Assembly (NCBI RefSeq): GCF_028551255.1
Contig: NZ_CP117029.1
Location: 2,232,001-2,296,000, forward strand
Length of the DNA stretch: 64,000 nucleotides
DNA from: Vibrio tubiashii
GTDB lineage: Bacteria; Pseudomonadota; Gammaproteobacteria; Enterobacterales; Vibrionaceae
Direction: 5' to 3'
In this document: positions 28,736 through 37,082 of the stretch, piece by piece
Numbering within the stretch: the first letter of the stretch is position 1
Layout of the letters: the number at the start of each line of letters is the position of its first letter
Position numbers and translations under genes: made by a program
The notes under the pieces: model-generated
The model's database searches: none
Seen by the model: the letters and a program-made list of their open reading frames with translations, nothing else
What the model was told of the DNA's origin: nothing

Positions 28736-29582
28736 GCCGAGACACTCTTTAAAGCATCACCTCTACGTTATTATCTTTGGTACCCACACAAAAGCGGGTC
28801 GAGCATTCGATCTTGCGCTTATCGTGGCGATTTTGTCTTCTTTGATCGTACTGGTCTTAGAATCAATACCATCGATTAAAACGAGTTGGGGTGTACAGCT
28901 TAGATATGTTGAGTACACTTTTACTGCTTTGTTCACACTGGAGTACTTGTTAAGACTCTACTGCTCTCCAAAGCCAGCCGCTTATGCGAAAAGCTTCTAC
29001 GGTGTGATTGATTTGCTGGCGATTCTCCCCACCTATTTAGCCTTCTTCTTCCCGGCAGCATCATTTATGGGTGTGATCCGAGCATTGAGAATAATGCGTA
29101 TCTTCCGCATCTTAAAACTGGTGCGATATCTACAAGACTCGAATATCTTGCTCAGATCTCTGCTAATGGCTAAGCGTAAGATTTTTATCTTCTTTACCAC
29201 AGTTGCTATTTTAGTCACCATTTTTGGTGCATTGATTTATGTGATTGAAGGGCCGCAGAACGGCTTTACTAGTATCCCACAAAGTATCTACTGGGCGATC
29301 GTGACCATTACCACGGTTGGATATGGTGATTTAGTGCCGCAAACCGCCTTGGGTAAAGCCATCGCTTCGATGACGATGCTTTTAGGTTACTCAATACTAG
29401 CAGTGCCTACTGGCATTATTACTGCTGAACTAAACCAAGAGATGAGCTCACACAAGACACTGGTTAAATGCCCGAACTGCATGCAAACAGGACATGATAG
29501 TGATGCACTGCACTGTAAGCACTGTGGTAGCGAACTCGCAGACCCTGATCAGCGTGTGGTGCCTGTAGAGAAATCAACTTAG
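28734..29582 (+). CDS. Voltage-gated potassium channel with C-terminal zinc ribbon
   Basis: This 282-residue inner-membrane channel has six membrane segments with a voltage-sensor S4 (RALRIMRIFRILKLVRYLQ). A pore loop carries the K+ selectivity filter TTVGYGD. Instead of a RCK domain, the tail carries four cysteines in two pairs plus a histidine (CPNC at the start, HCKHCG at the end), a rubredoxin-like zinc ribbon. It is probably a Kv-type homotetramer. The zinc ribbon could sense metal or redox state. The stop overlaps the convergent downstream gene by 4 bases. The start lies in a hairpin with no ribosome-binding site. Confidence 0.9.
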   Translation: MPRHSLKHHLYVIIFGTHTKAGRAFDLALIVAILSSLIVLVLESIPSIKTSWGVQLRYVEYTFTALFTLEYLLRLYCSPKPAAYAKSFYGVIDLLAILPTYLAFFFPAASFMGVIRALRIMRIFRILKLVRYLQDSNILLRSLLMAKRKIFIFFTTVAILVTIFGALIYVIEGPQNGFTSIPQSIYWAIVTITTVGYGDLVPQTALGKAIASMTMLLGYSILAVPTGIITAELNQEMSSHKTLVKCPNCMQTGHDSDALHCKHCGSELADPDQRVVPVEKST

Positions 29583-29989
29583 CTTTGAATAACGTCTCGC
29601 TGGTCTAAGTATTTGACGGTCAACCAACCGAAGACCAGCGCGCTAAGCCATGACATGACCGCAAGCCAACTTAGCCAAGTACTTATCACAAGCCCACTCG
29701 CCATTAACATACCAATGTAGTACGTCACCCGAGAAACTCTTTGCCTGTGGCTATTCGCAGCCCACACAGCCGCCAAAATGGTCGCACATGCTGATAGGCC
29801 AACCCCGATCACATCAGAAATGAAGACGACATCGTTCCACCAGTCGACATAGCATACGCCACCACTGCCAAACTCTTCTGGGCAGAATAGTATCGCGGCC
29901 AAGGAAATTAACTCACCAACCAGCATATGGGTAACGATCCATGCTGCAATCGCCGCAACGATAGTAAGAAAGATACGCAGGATACTCAT
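29579..29989 (-). CDS. Hypothetical four-helix membrane protein
   Basis: I do not recognise this 136-residue protein. It has four hydrophobic segments, at about 2-25, 52-76, 86-104 and 107-127, and no catalytic motif. It has two cysteines in the loop after segment 1 (CPEEFGSGGVC), which may form a disulfide. It converges on the K+ channel gene with a 4-base overlap. The strong asd terminator (30007-30037) lies just upstream of its start. Confidence 0.6.
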   Translation of the reverse strand: MSILRIFLTIVAAIAAWIVTHMLVGELISLAAILFCPEEFGSGGVCYVDWWNDVVFISDVIGVGLSACATILAAVWAANSHRQRVSRVTYYIGMLMASGLVISTWLSWLAVMSWLSALVFGWLTVKYLDQRDVIQS

Positions 29990-30006
29990 TGATTACCTTA
30001 ATAAAA

Positions 30007-30037
30007 AAGACCCTACTAAAAGAGTAGGGTCTTGATT
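30007..30037 (-). terminator. asd terminator
   Basis: AAGACCCTACT (30007-30017) and AGTAGGGTCTT (30023-30033) form a perfect 11-bp stem with a 5-base loop. On the leftward strand a T-tract follows. It ends the asd transcript. Confidence 0.92.
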
Positions 30038-30060
30038 AATAAAGGCAAGTTTAATTGAAA

Positions 30061-31176
30061 TTAGGCTTTTTCACTTAAGATAATACGTAGTGTACGACGT
30101 AACGGCTCTGCCGCACCCCATAGCAGTTGATCACCAACAGTGAATGCGTTTAAGAAATCATCTCCCATTGCCATCTTACGTAGACGACCGACTGGAATAG
30201 ACAATGTGCCTGTTACTTTGGCAGGCGTTAGCTCCTGCGCTGTAATATCGCGATCGTTCGGGATCACTTTAACCCAATCGTTGTGCGTCGCGATCATCTC
30301 TTCGATCTCATCCATAGGCACATTTTGCTTCAGCTTGATAGTCAGCGCTTGAGAGTGACAACGCATCGCACCGATACGGACACAAGTTCCATCAATTGGC
30401 ACTGGCGCTTCTTGGAAACCAAGAATCTTGTTTGCTTCAACCCCTGCTTTCCACTCTTCTTTGCTTTGGCCATTGTCACGCTTAACATCAATCCATGGGA
30501 TCAGAGAGCCAGCTAGTGGCACACCAAACTTATCTGTTGGGAAAGAGCCGCCGCGCATGGTGTCAGCCACTTTCTTGTCGATATCTAAAATTGAACTTGA
30601 AGGATTAGCTAGCTCAGAGCTGACGGAATCATTGATCACACCCATTTGCGAGATCAACTCACGCATGTTTTGAGCGCCCGCACCCGAAGCCGCTTGGTAA
30701 GTCATCGCGCTTGTCCACTCAACCAGACCTTTCTCAAATAGGCCACCTAAACCCATCAGCATCAAACTCACTGTACAGTTACCACCAACAAAGGTATTTG
30801 TACCACCGTGGATACCTTGTTGGATCTGGCTTAGGTTGACAGGATCTAGCGTAATAATCGAATCTTGCGCCATACGTAAAGTTGATGCGGCATCAATCCA
30901 GTAGCCTTTCCAACCTGCTTGGCGTAGTGCTGGGTAAACTTTCTCCGTGTAGCTACCACCTTGACAAGTGATCACTGCATCTAGCTGTTTTAGGCTCTCA
31001 ATATCAAAAGCATCTTGAAGTAGGCCTGCCTCTTTACCTAAGTTAGGTGCAGGAATACCGATCTGAGATGTGCTGTAAAAAACTGGCTCAATAAGGTCAA
31101 AATCTTTCTCTTCAACCATTCGCTGCATTAGCACAGAACCCACCATGCCACGCCAACCGACTAAACCTACTCTCAT
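30061..31176 (-). CDS. asd: Aspartate-semialdehyde dehydrogenase
   Basis: Asd reduces beta-aspartyl phosphate to aspartate semialdehyde with NADPH, feeding lysine, threonine, methionine and diaminopimelate synthesis. The chosen ATG (31174-31176) has GGAG eight bases upstream and gives 371 residues, the normal Vibrio and E. coli size. The TTG 6 bases earlier is an unlikely start. The N-terminal NADP-binding site is [11 protein letters not shown]. The catalytic cysteine lies in [10 protein letters not shown] (about C134), and the active-site [11 protein letters not shown] is present. It is divergent from nhaC. Confidence 0.96.
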   Translation of the reverse strand: MRVGLVGWRGMVGSVLMQRMVEEKDFDLIEPVFYSTSQIGIPAPNLGKEAGLLQDAFDIESLKQLDAVITCQGGSYTEKVYPALRQAGWKGYWIDAASTLRMAQDSIITLDPVNLSQIQQGIHGGTNTFVGGNCTVSLMLMGLGGLFEKGLVEWTSAMTYQAASGAGAQNMRELISQMGVINDSVSSELANPSSSILDIDKKVADTMRGGSFPTDKFGVPLAGSLIPWIDVKRDNGQSKEEWKAGVEANKILGFQEAPVPIDGTCVRIGAMRCHSQALTIKLKQNVPMDEIEEMIATHNDWVKVIPNDRDITAQELTPAKVTGTLSIPVGRLRKMAMGDDFLNAFTVGDQLLWGAAEPLRRTLRIILSEKA

Positions 31177-31624
31177 TCTCAACTCTCCGTGTATTCAATT
31201 TTAAAAAGGGAATAGCTCAATATTCAATTTTCGCAGCAAAATCTCAAGAGAAAATTGCATCAAATCTGTAACTTTTATTTCTTATTTCGTTAATGCCGAC
31301 CAGAAGCCTTGTTTTGTAGACTTTTTCACCACTTGTTATTTACCTATACAAAAACACGCCACAGACAAAACAACAACGAAAAGTTCGTGCTACACAATAT
31401 TTACAATTAGAAACAACTATCACGATAAGATTTAACGTTTAACCACATTTTTAACTAGCAATAATTTAATCAACAGACACAACTCACACGAAAGCGACAA
31501 TTTATCGAAATATTATTCTATCTAATGTAGAGTGCCCTACGTCCTTAAAAAGGGGTTAATACTCCTTCGTAAACAGAATTGTTCCACTGTTTACATTTGC
31601 TAATAAACAATTAAGAGGCTCCGT
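31177..31624. other. 448-base intergenic region between divergent asd and nhaC
   Basis: No gene is supported. It contains the two outward promoters and, near nhaC, a perfect 8-bp inverted repeat (31569-31594). I looked for a lysine riboswitch and saw none. Confidence 0.55.
31569..31594. promoter_or_regulatory. Inverted repeat in the nhaC leader
   Basis: GTAAACAG (31569-31576) and CTGTTTAC (31587-31594) form a perfect 8-bp stem around a 10-base spacer. It lies about 30 bases before the nhaC start. It could be an operator or a leader hairpin. Confidence 0.4.
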
Positions 31625-33061
31625 ATGACACAACATACTCCCCGTCTGCCAAGCTTGATGCAGGTTGTTGTCTCCCTTGGGTTATTCTTGCTAATGGCGT
31701 TTTCGTTCACCGCCAAACTTGATTTACCCATTCAGCTAGCTCTATACATTGGCTGGTTCATTATCATCGTTTTAGGTATCCGTTTAGGTCACAAATACAA
31801 AGAGTTAGAAAAAGCAGCTCTGAACGGAATTTCTAACGGACTAGGTGCCGTACTCATTTTACTTGCCGTTGGTGCTTTGGTCGGTACCTGGATCTCAGGT
31901 GGTATTGTTCCAACCATCATCTACTATGGTCTGAAAGCTATCCATCCTTCAATTTTCCTTTTAGCCACGATGATCATCTGTTCCCTAACCGCTCTGGCGA
32001 CAGGTACATCATGGGGCGCCGCGGGTACTGCTGGTATCGCGATGATGGGTATCGGTCAAGGTCTCGGTGTTCCTGCGCCAATTACCGCAGGTGCTGTCCT
32101 ATCTGGCTGTTACTTTGGCGACAAGATGTCTCCGCTTTCTGACTCAGTTATCTTAGCTTCATCAATGTCTAACGTTGAAGTAGTTGAGCATATTAAAGGT
32201 ATGCTGCCAGTAGCCCTGATCAGTTACATTATTACCGGTATCATGTTTACTGCGTTTGGCTTCCACTACGCGGGCAATGTTGATATGTCCCAGGTGCAAT
32301 CTGTTATTCAAGCGATGGAGCAACAGTTCTACATTACACCTTACTCTTTTGTTCCTGTGGTTATCGTGCTTGGTTTGCTCGCGATGCGCATGCCTTCTTT
32401 CCCTGTTATCAGCTTTGGCTCACTGCTGGGTATTATCTGGGCAGTAATGATTCAGGACGTAAACTTCCTGCAAGCGTTCAATACAGCTTGGGCACCTTTT
32501 GAGATTGAATCTGGCGTTGGTTTCATTGATTCGATTCTTAACCGAGGCGGTATGTCATCAATGCTTGGTTCTGTGGCTGTTATCGTATTTGGTTTAGGTT
32601 TCGGCGGCCTACTAGATAAAGTCGGTGTACTAGAAACGATTGCTAAACTGTTTGAACGTCGCGTTCAAAGCGCTGGTTCTCTAGCAACTAGTACCATTGG
32701 TACTGCGTTTATGGGTAACGTATTTGGCTCAGCGATGTACGTATCTCTTATTCTAACGCCTAAGATCTGTGCTAAGAACTACGACCGTTTGGGCTACAAA
32801 CGTAAGAACCTGTCGCGTAACGCTGAGTTTGGTGGCACATTGACTTCAGGTATGGTTCCATGGAGTGACAACGGCATCTACATGGCGAGTATTCTTGGTG
32901 TTGCAACTCTCTCTTACGCGCCATTTATGTGGTTGAGCTTCGTATGTATCATCGTCACTATTATCACATCTTACATGGGCTGGTTTGTTGATAAGTGTGA
33001 ACCGACAGCGACTTCTGAGGTTTTAGAAGAAGAGACAGAACTCACTAAGCAAACAGCTTAA
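31625..33061 (+). CDS. nhaC: Na+/H+ antiporter, NhaC family
   Basis: This 478-residue antiporter expels Na+ in exchange for protons and supports pH and salt tolerance. It has about twelve hydrophobic segments. The family signatures TALATGTSWGAAGTAGIA and GCYFGDKMSPLSDSVILAS match NhaC. The C-terminal half has a second similar motif around GNVFGSAMY and SGMVPWSDNG. The short acidic tail ends EEETELTKQTA. It has its own terminator and is therefore probably monocistronic. Confidence 0.9.
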   Translation: MTQHTPRLPSLMQVVVSLGLFLLMAFSFTAKLDLPIQLALYIGWFIIIVLGIRLGHKYKELEKAALNGISNGLGAVLILLAVGALVGTWISGGIVPTIIYYGLKAIHPSIFLLATMIICSLTALATGTSWGAAGTAGIAMMGIGQGLGVPAPITAGAVLSGCYFGDKMSPLSDSVILASSMSNVEVVEHIKGMLPVALISYIITGIMFTAFGFHYAGNVDMSQVQSVIQAMEQQFYITPYSFVPVVIVLGLLAMRMPSFPVISFGSLLGIIWAVMIQDVNFLQAFNTAWAPFEIESGVGFIDSILNRGGMSSMLGSVAVIVFGLGFGGLLDKVGVLETIAKLFERRVQSAGSLATSTIGTAFMGNVFGSAMYVSLILTPKICAKNYDRLGYKRKNLSRNAEFGGTLTSGMVPWSDNGIYMASILGVATLSYAPFMWLSFVCIIVTIITSYMGWFVDKCEPTATSEVLEEETELTKQTA

Positions 33062-33080
33062 AAACACTCAACAAATAGCA

Positions 33081-33108
33081 AAAGCGCCTACACTGAGGCG
33101 CTTTTTTA
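33081..33108 (+). terminator. nhaC terminator
   Basis: AAAGCGCCT (33081-33089) and AGGCGCTTT (33096-33104) form a 9-bp stem with a 6-base loop followed by TTTATT. It sits 20 bases after the nhaC stop and just before the end of the convergent lipoprotein gene. Confidence 0.9.
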
Positions 33109-33116
33109 TTACTTAT

Positions 33117-34265
33117 CTATTCGACCTTCTTGGCCGCACTCCGTTTACCTAACAGGTAACCTAAGCCTAATGGTGCAAAGAAAATTGCAACGATAAACAA
33201 CACAAAGTAGATGATAGTGCTCTTAATCAATACCACGAGCTTATCCATCGCAAGAGCAACAACGTCTTGCGAAACTTTATCAATATCTTGGGCAAACTTT
33301 TCTCTTTCAGCACTGATGATTAAGGCAATTTCAGCACGTTCGCGGGCGACCATTTGCTCTAGTGCCTGACGCTCAGAACTCAATTGCTCCAACCTATCCG
33401 CGGTACGATTATCAATCTCTTGCACCAGCGGTTGCAGTTGAATCGACATTTGACGAGCAAGGTCTTCCATATATTGAGGGTTGTTGTTAACGAAATCTTG
33501 GAACGACTCAGACGTCAGCTGAATACTCTTAAGCGTTTCTGTCAGTTGTTCACCACTGACGCTACTGTTCATCGCGATAAGCTGCGCCTTCCAAGTCATG
33601 AGTTTAGGCGTCTGCTCAGAGACTAAACTCAATCGATCAGACACATCCCCTAGCGCTTCTGGCATAGTCCCGAGCGTCGAGACGGCTTCATCTTCACTGA
33701 TTTCATGCGCTTGTAACCAAGCACGATACGCTGGAGTACGGATGAAAGAGAGATCTTCAAATGGATGAGCGCGAGCAAAATCCGTCACAAACTGCTTCGT
33801 CGATTTATAGTGCGTCCCTTTGAATAATGATTTCGCGAGTTTATCGATTTCAGTGGTAAGTTGATTGGATACCTGCTGCGCATGTGGTGTGCTAAATAGC
33901 TCTTTACCTGCACCCGATGCGAAAAACTGATTCATCTGCTCGGTAAACACCCAAGCATCGACCAAAGCTGCAGTCGGATTGACTTGGTAAGTCGATTGCT
34001 GGATACCCTCTTCCGCATTTATTTTCCATAGTAAGACGTAGGATTGGTGCACTTTATCCTGTGAGTCATAACTAGCAGAGATAGCATCCGCAGCTTGCTC
34101 TACTTGAGAAAAAAACTGTTGGGTATACTCACGCGTCAGCAAACGCATGTTCAGCTCTTGTTGGGTTAGCGGCGTAGTTTGGCTATCAAACTTAACCTCA
34201 AGTAATGAACAGCCACCACTCAACAAAATAGCAGTTAGAAGCCAAATTTTAGCAAAACGGCTCAT
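33117..34265 (-). CDS. Lipoprotein with coiled coil and C-terminal membrane segment
   Basis: I do not recognise this family. The best start is ATG at 34265, because the TTG at 34277 sits directly on the GAGG sequence. That gives a lipoprotein signal peptide with lipobox LLSGGC and lipidated cysteine at about 19. The mature protein is largely helical, with a long predicted coiled coil (RTADRLEQLSSERQALEQMV and following). It ends with a hydrophobic segment (TIIYFVLFIVAIFFAPLGLGYLL) and a basic tail KRSAAKKVE. A lipid anchor at one end and a membrane helix at the other would tether it twice to the inner membrane or bridge layers. It follows the HPt gene by 68 bases on the same strand. Confidence 0.65.
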   Translation of the reverse strand: MSRFAKIWLLTAILLSGGCSLLEVKFDSQTTPLTQQELNMRLLTREYTQQFFSQVEQAADAISASYDSQDKVHQSYVLLWKINAEEGIQQSTYQVNPTAALVDAWVFTEQMNQFFASGAGKELFSTPHAQQVSNQLTTEIDKLAKSLFKGTHYKSTKQFVTDFARAHPFEDLSFIRTPAYRAWLQAHEISEDEAVSTLGTMPEALGDVSDRLSLVSEQTPKLMTWKAQLIAMNSSVSGEQLTETLKSIQLTSESFQDFVNNNPQYMEDLARQMSIQLQPLVQEIDNRTADRLEQLSSERQALEQMVARERAEIALIISAEREKFAQDIDKVSQDVVALAMDKLVVLIKSTIIYFVLFIVAIFFAPLGLGYLLGKRSAAKKVE

Positions 34266-34333
34266 TTGAATTTTCAACCTCAGATAGACATAAAATACGC
34301 GCGATATTCTATACCTTAAAAGTCAGAATACAG

Positions 34334-35638
34334 TTAACTATTGATAGTATTACGCTCTTTTAAGAAAACTCTGGCTTCTTCAATAGCGCGATCTAGGCGA
34401 ACTTTCAGCTCTTCAACCGTGCTTGCCTCGACGTTATTGGTATCCTTGAGCGCGACTTCAACTTTACCCGCGGCCTCACGTAACTTAGTCGCACCTAGGT
34501 TGCCTCCGACCCCTTTTAAACTGTGAGCTTTTCGTTGTGCTTCTTCAGGAGACTCATTGACTAGTTGAACGATTTTATCCGCATCTCCGGTATGATCTTC
34601 AATAAAGACTTCAAGCAACATACACACTGATTCCATATCGTTGTTTAACGACTCTAGCATCTTGTCGAAATCAATTTCACTTTCGTTCGTTTCCGGCATT
34701 GGCGTCACTGGCTCGGCTTGTACGGCCGGATTCTCGATAACGGGCTCAACAATGGGGGCTTGTGGTGGGGTCACGACAATGTCAGCAACTGGGGACGAAC
34801 TTGCTGCACTTTCTTCAAGTTTGGGAGTCGACGGTTTTGTCTCAGCCTCACCCCGATGAGACGGCAAGATAGTTGCTCTGGTTTCACTGGCGCGAAGGAG
34901 AGATAAATAGCCTCCCAGAACAACCAAGGTCAGTAAGAACCCGAAAATAACATGGCGAATGAGTAATTGATCAAACTCACCCCGTAACACACTGATCTGA
35001 TTCAGCACATCGTGAGTTTGCAGCTTCTCGACAATATATCGGCCTTGCGCGTAACCACCGAGAACACTAGAGACTTGCGCTAGCACCTGTTGTAAATCTT
35101 GACGCTCTTTGGCTGATAATTGATTAGATTGAGAGTAAATGCTATCGAGATCTCGATAAACCTGCGGGCTAGAAGTACTATCACCAAACACAGCTTCAAG
35201 CACATTAGCGCTGAGTCGGAAGTAGATCACTTCTGTGCTCTGCCCCTGATAACGTTCTCGCATTGTACCAATCTGGTCAACCAAACTCAGGAGATCAAGA
35301 TTGTTATCTAAGTAAACTTGAGACTGTTCGATGAAGCGATCGGTGGTAAACAACAAGCGATTGATGTCTGGCAACAGCCAACTGCTTTGATAGTGAGCAT
35401 CAAGCTGAAGACGTAGGGCGTAGATAAGCTGCAAATTAAGAGATTGAGAGTCTGCCATGTTGACTCTATACGGCGAGTCAAAAGAGAAAGCATCGCGCAG
35501 TTCTTGGATACTCGTGCCTAGTTCATAGACCTGTTCTTTAGTAGCTTCTATTGAACGGTAACTGCTCGCAATAACAGCAATACTCACAATCCATATTGCT
35601 AACAATGCCCAGCCAATTTTCAGCGCTTTCCCATCCAT
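34334..35638 (-). CDS. Membrane-anchored HPt phosphotransfer protein
   Basis: I choose the ATG at 35638 (MDGKALKIGWALL). It places the first membrane segment at about 8-26 as in other sensors, whereas the longer frame uses a TTG. A periplasmic helical region of about 190 residues follows, then a second membrane segment (FGFLLTLVVLGGYLSLL). A proline-rich linker leads to a C-terminal HPt domain (about 330-434) with the phosphorylated histidine in KAHSLKGVGGNLGAT. It has no kinase or receiver domain, so it must relay phosphate from a partner. The HPt-less hybrid kinase at 6803-9922 is one candidate, but no link is shown. Downstream is the lipoprotein gene. Confidence 0.75.
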   Translation of the reverse strand: MDGKALKIGWALLAIWIVSIAVIASSYRSIEATKEQVYELGTSIQELRDAFSFDSPYRVNMADSQSLNLQLIYALRLQLDAHYQSSWLLPDINRLLFTTDRFIEQSQVYLDNNLDLLSLVDQIGTMRERYQGQSTEVIYFRLSANVLEAVFGDSTSSPQVYRDLDSIYSQSNQLSAKERQDLQQVLAQVSSVLGGYAQGRYIVEKLQTHDVLNQISVLRGEFDQLLIRHVIFGFLLTLVVLGGYLSLLRASETRATILPSHRGEAETKPSTPKLEESAASSSPVADIVVTPPQAPIVEPVIENPAVQAEPVTPMPETNESEIDFDKMLESLNNDMESVCMLLEVFIEDHTGDADKIVQLVNESPEEAQRKAHSLKGVGGNLGATKLREAAGKVEVALKDTNNVEASTVEELKVRLDRAIEEARVFLKERNTINS

Positions 35639-35743
35639 GCTCTTGCCTGTAGATAAATCCCTAGTAATACAAGAATATACACTATCAAGCAGAAGTGGAG
35701 GACTAACTGGCAAAATGTTGCAGTCAGTCCTATTCTAGATAGG

Positions 35744-36745
35744 CTATTTATTACGTGTTAACTGGTCACGTAGATTTGGTGGTGTGCCTTTGATCGTTAA
35801 CGTATCGGTTTCTGGATCGTAAAAAATACGCTCACCAAGCAGTAAGCTATCAAAACTTACATTCAGGCCACCGCCCGCACCCACATACTTTGTCAGTTTG
35901 CGCACAGCCGCGCGATCACCAGGGAAGCTTTCTTCAAGTTCATAACCCTGCTCTTGAGTGTAATCTAAGAAACTGGTGCCATCTTGAGATGGAGGCAGTT
36001 CACCAGACAGTTCACGAACTTGAACCTCATCACCTGATTTGATTTGCTCATTACAGTAATCAGCGACTTGTTTTTTGTAGCTGATAGCTTCGTCTTTCTC
36101 TAACTTAGAGTCGGCACAGAAATCTTCGACTGCTTGCATCAACACTTGGTTTTGTACTTTGGTGTCTAAACCGACTTCTGCTTGTAGGAAATCGAGGAAA
36201 AAGTCAGCCACTTTACGACCAACACGACCTTTGATGTAAGCTAAGTAACGATTTGACTCTTTGTCAGTCTCAAAGCTGGTTAAATCGATTCGCGCTGCAA
36301 TATCCATCTTGCTTAAGTCAAGGTAATCTGTTGCGCTGATCTCTAGACCTTCTGTCACTTTAAGGCTCTGATTTGACGGAATAATCGCTACAAAAAGATA
36401 ATCTGTCGCCAGTGACTGATATTCAGCAAAAACCAAGATGCCTTCGTCAGCAAATGGGTATTTTGATAATTCATCTTTAAGGCGGTTAGCACTTAACTGT
36501 GAGAAATCGTAAAAGTTTTGATTTCCTTGACGAAGATCTTGCAACCAGTTGTTAAATTCGCTGTCAGACTTAAAAGAACCAAAGCCTTTACCGGCTTTCG
36601 AGTTGAACACACGATGAAGCTCGGCAACTAGGTCTTCGGTCGAAGTATCATTAGATAGAGACTCTGAACGAAAGTTAACAACTAGTTCATCTGCGTCGTT
36701 TTTCTGTAATTGATGTAGGATAACGTTTGAAAGATGAAGGCTCAT
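35744..36745 (-). CDS. yejK: Nucleoid-associated protein YejK (NdpA)
   Basis: This 333-residue nucleoid-associated protein starts at ATG 36745 (MSLHLSNVILHQLQKN). A frame extending 54 codons further upstream is not supported by homology. Sequence features of the family include FVAIIPSNQSLKVTEGLEISATDYLDL and GRKVADFFLDFLQAE. The size matches the E. coli protein (335). It is divergent from yejL, giving the conserved yejK-yejL-yejM arrangement. Function is poorly defined beyond nucleoid association. Confidence 0.94.
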   Translation of the reverse strand: MSLHLSNVILHQLQKNDADELVVNFRSESLSNDTSTEDLVAELHRVFNSKAGKGFGSFKSDSEFNNWLQDLRQGNQNFYDFSQLSANRLKDELSKYPFADEGILVFAEYQSLATDYLFVAIIPSNQSLKVTEGLEISATDYLDLSKMDIAARIDLTSFETDKESNRYLAYIKGRVGRKVADFFLDFLQAEVGLDTKVQNQVLMQAVEDFCADSKLEKDEAISYKKQVADYCNEQIKSGDEVQVRELSGELPPSQDGTSFLDYTQEQGYELEESFPGDRAAVRKLTKYVGAGGGLNVSFDSLLLGERIFYDPETDTLTIKGTPPNLRDQLTRNK

Positions 36746-36829
36746 GATGAAATTTATCGCCGCGTAGGTTTCAGTTGCGTGGCATTGTAGGTTATCATAA
36801 GCCGCTTTACTATCATCATTAGAGTCTTT

Positions 36830-37054
36830 ATGCCGATTACATCTAAATACAGCGACGAGCAAGTAGAACGAATCCTTACAGAAGTAGCTGCGGTACTTGA
36901 AAAACATGCAGCGGGTCCAGAGCTTGCGTTAATGATTGCTGGAAATATCGCTACCAATGTCTTAAATCAAGATGTTGCTGCTTCACAACGCAAAGCAATT
37001 GCTGAAAAATTTGCAGAAGCGCTTGTTTCTTCAATTGAAGATAAAAAACACTAA
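36830..37054 (+). CDS. yejL: YejL family protein
   Basis: This 74-residue protein matches the YejL/UPF0352 family, with [40 protein letters not shown] and the [13 protein letters not shown] segment. Its function is unknown. It lies between yejK (divergent) and yejM, 28 bases before the latter, so the two are likely cotranscribed. Confidence 0.93.
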   Translation: MPITSKYSDEQVERILTEVAAVLEKHAAGPELALMIAGNIATNVLNQDVAASQRKAIAEKFAEALVSSIEDKKH

Positions 37055-37082
37055 GAATAATAACGGACAATAGAACACTTAC

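Noticed and set aside
31177..31624. Lysine riboswitch upstream of asd or nhaC
   Set aside because: The conserved junction and stem pattern of that riboswitch is not visible on either strand.
35639..35713. 25-codon N-terminal extension of the HPt protein
   Set aside because: It starts with TTG, has no ribosome-binding site and would place a non-signal sequence before the first membrane segment.
36746..36907. 54-codon N-terminal extension of YejK
   Set aside because: It overlaps the divergent yejL gene and does not match the family, which begins with MSLHLSN-type sequence.
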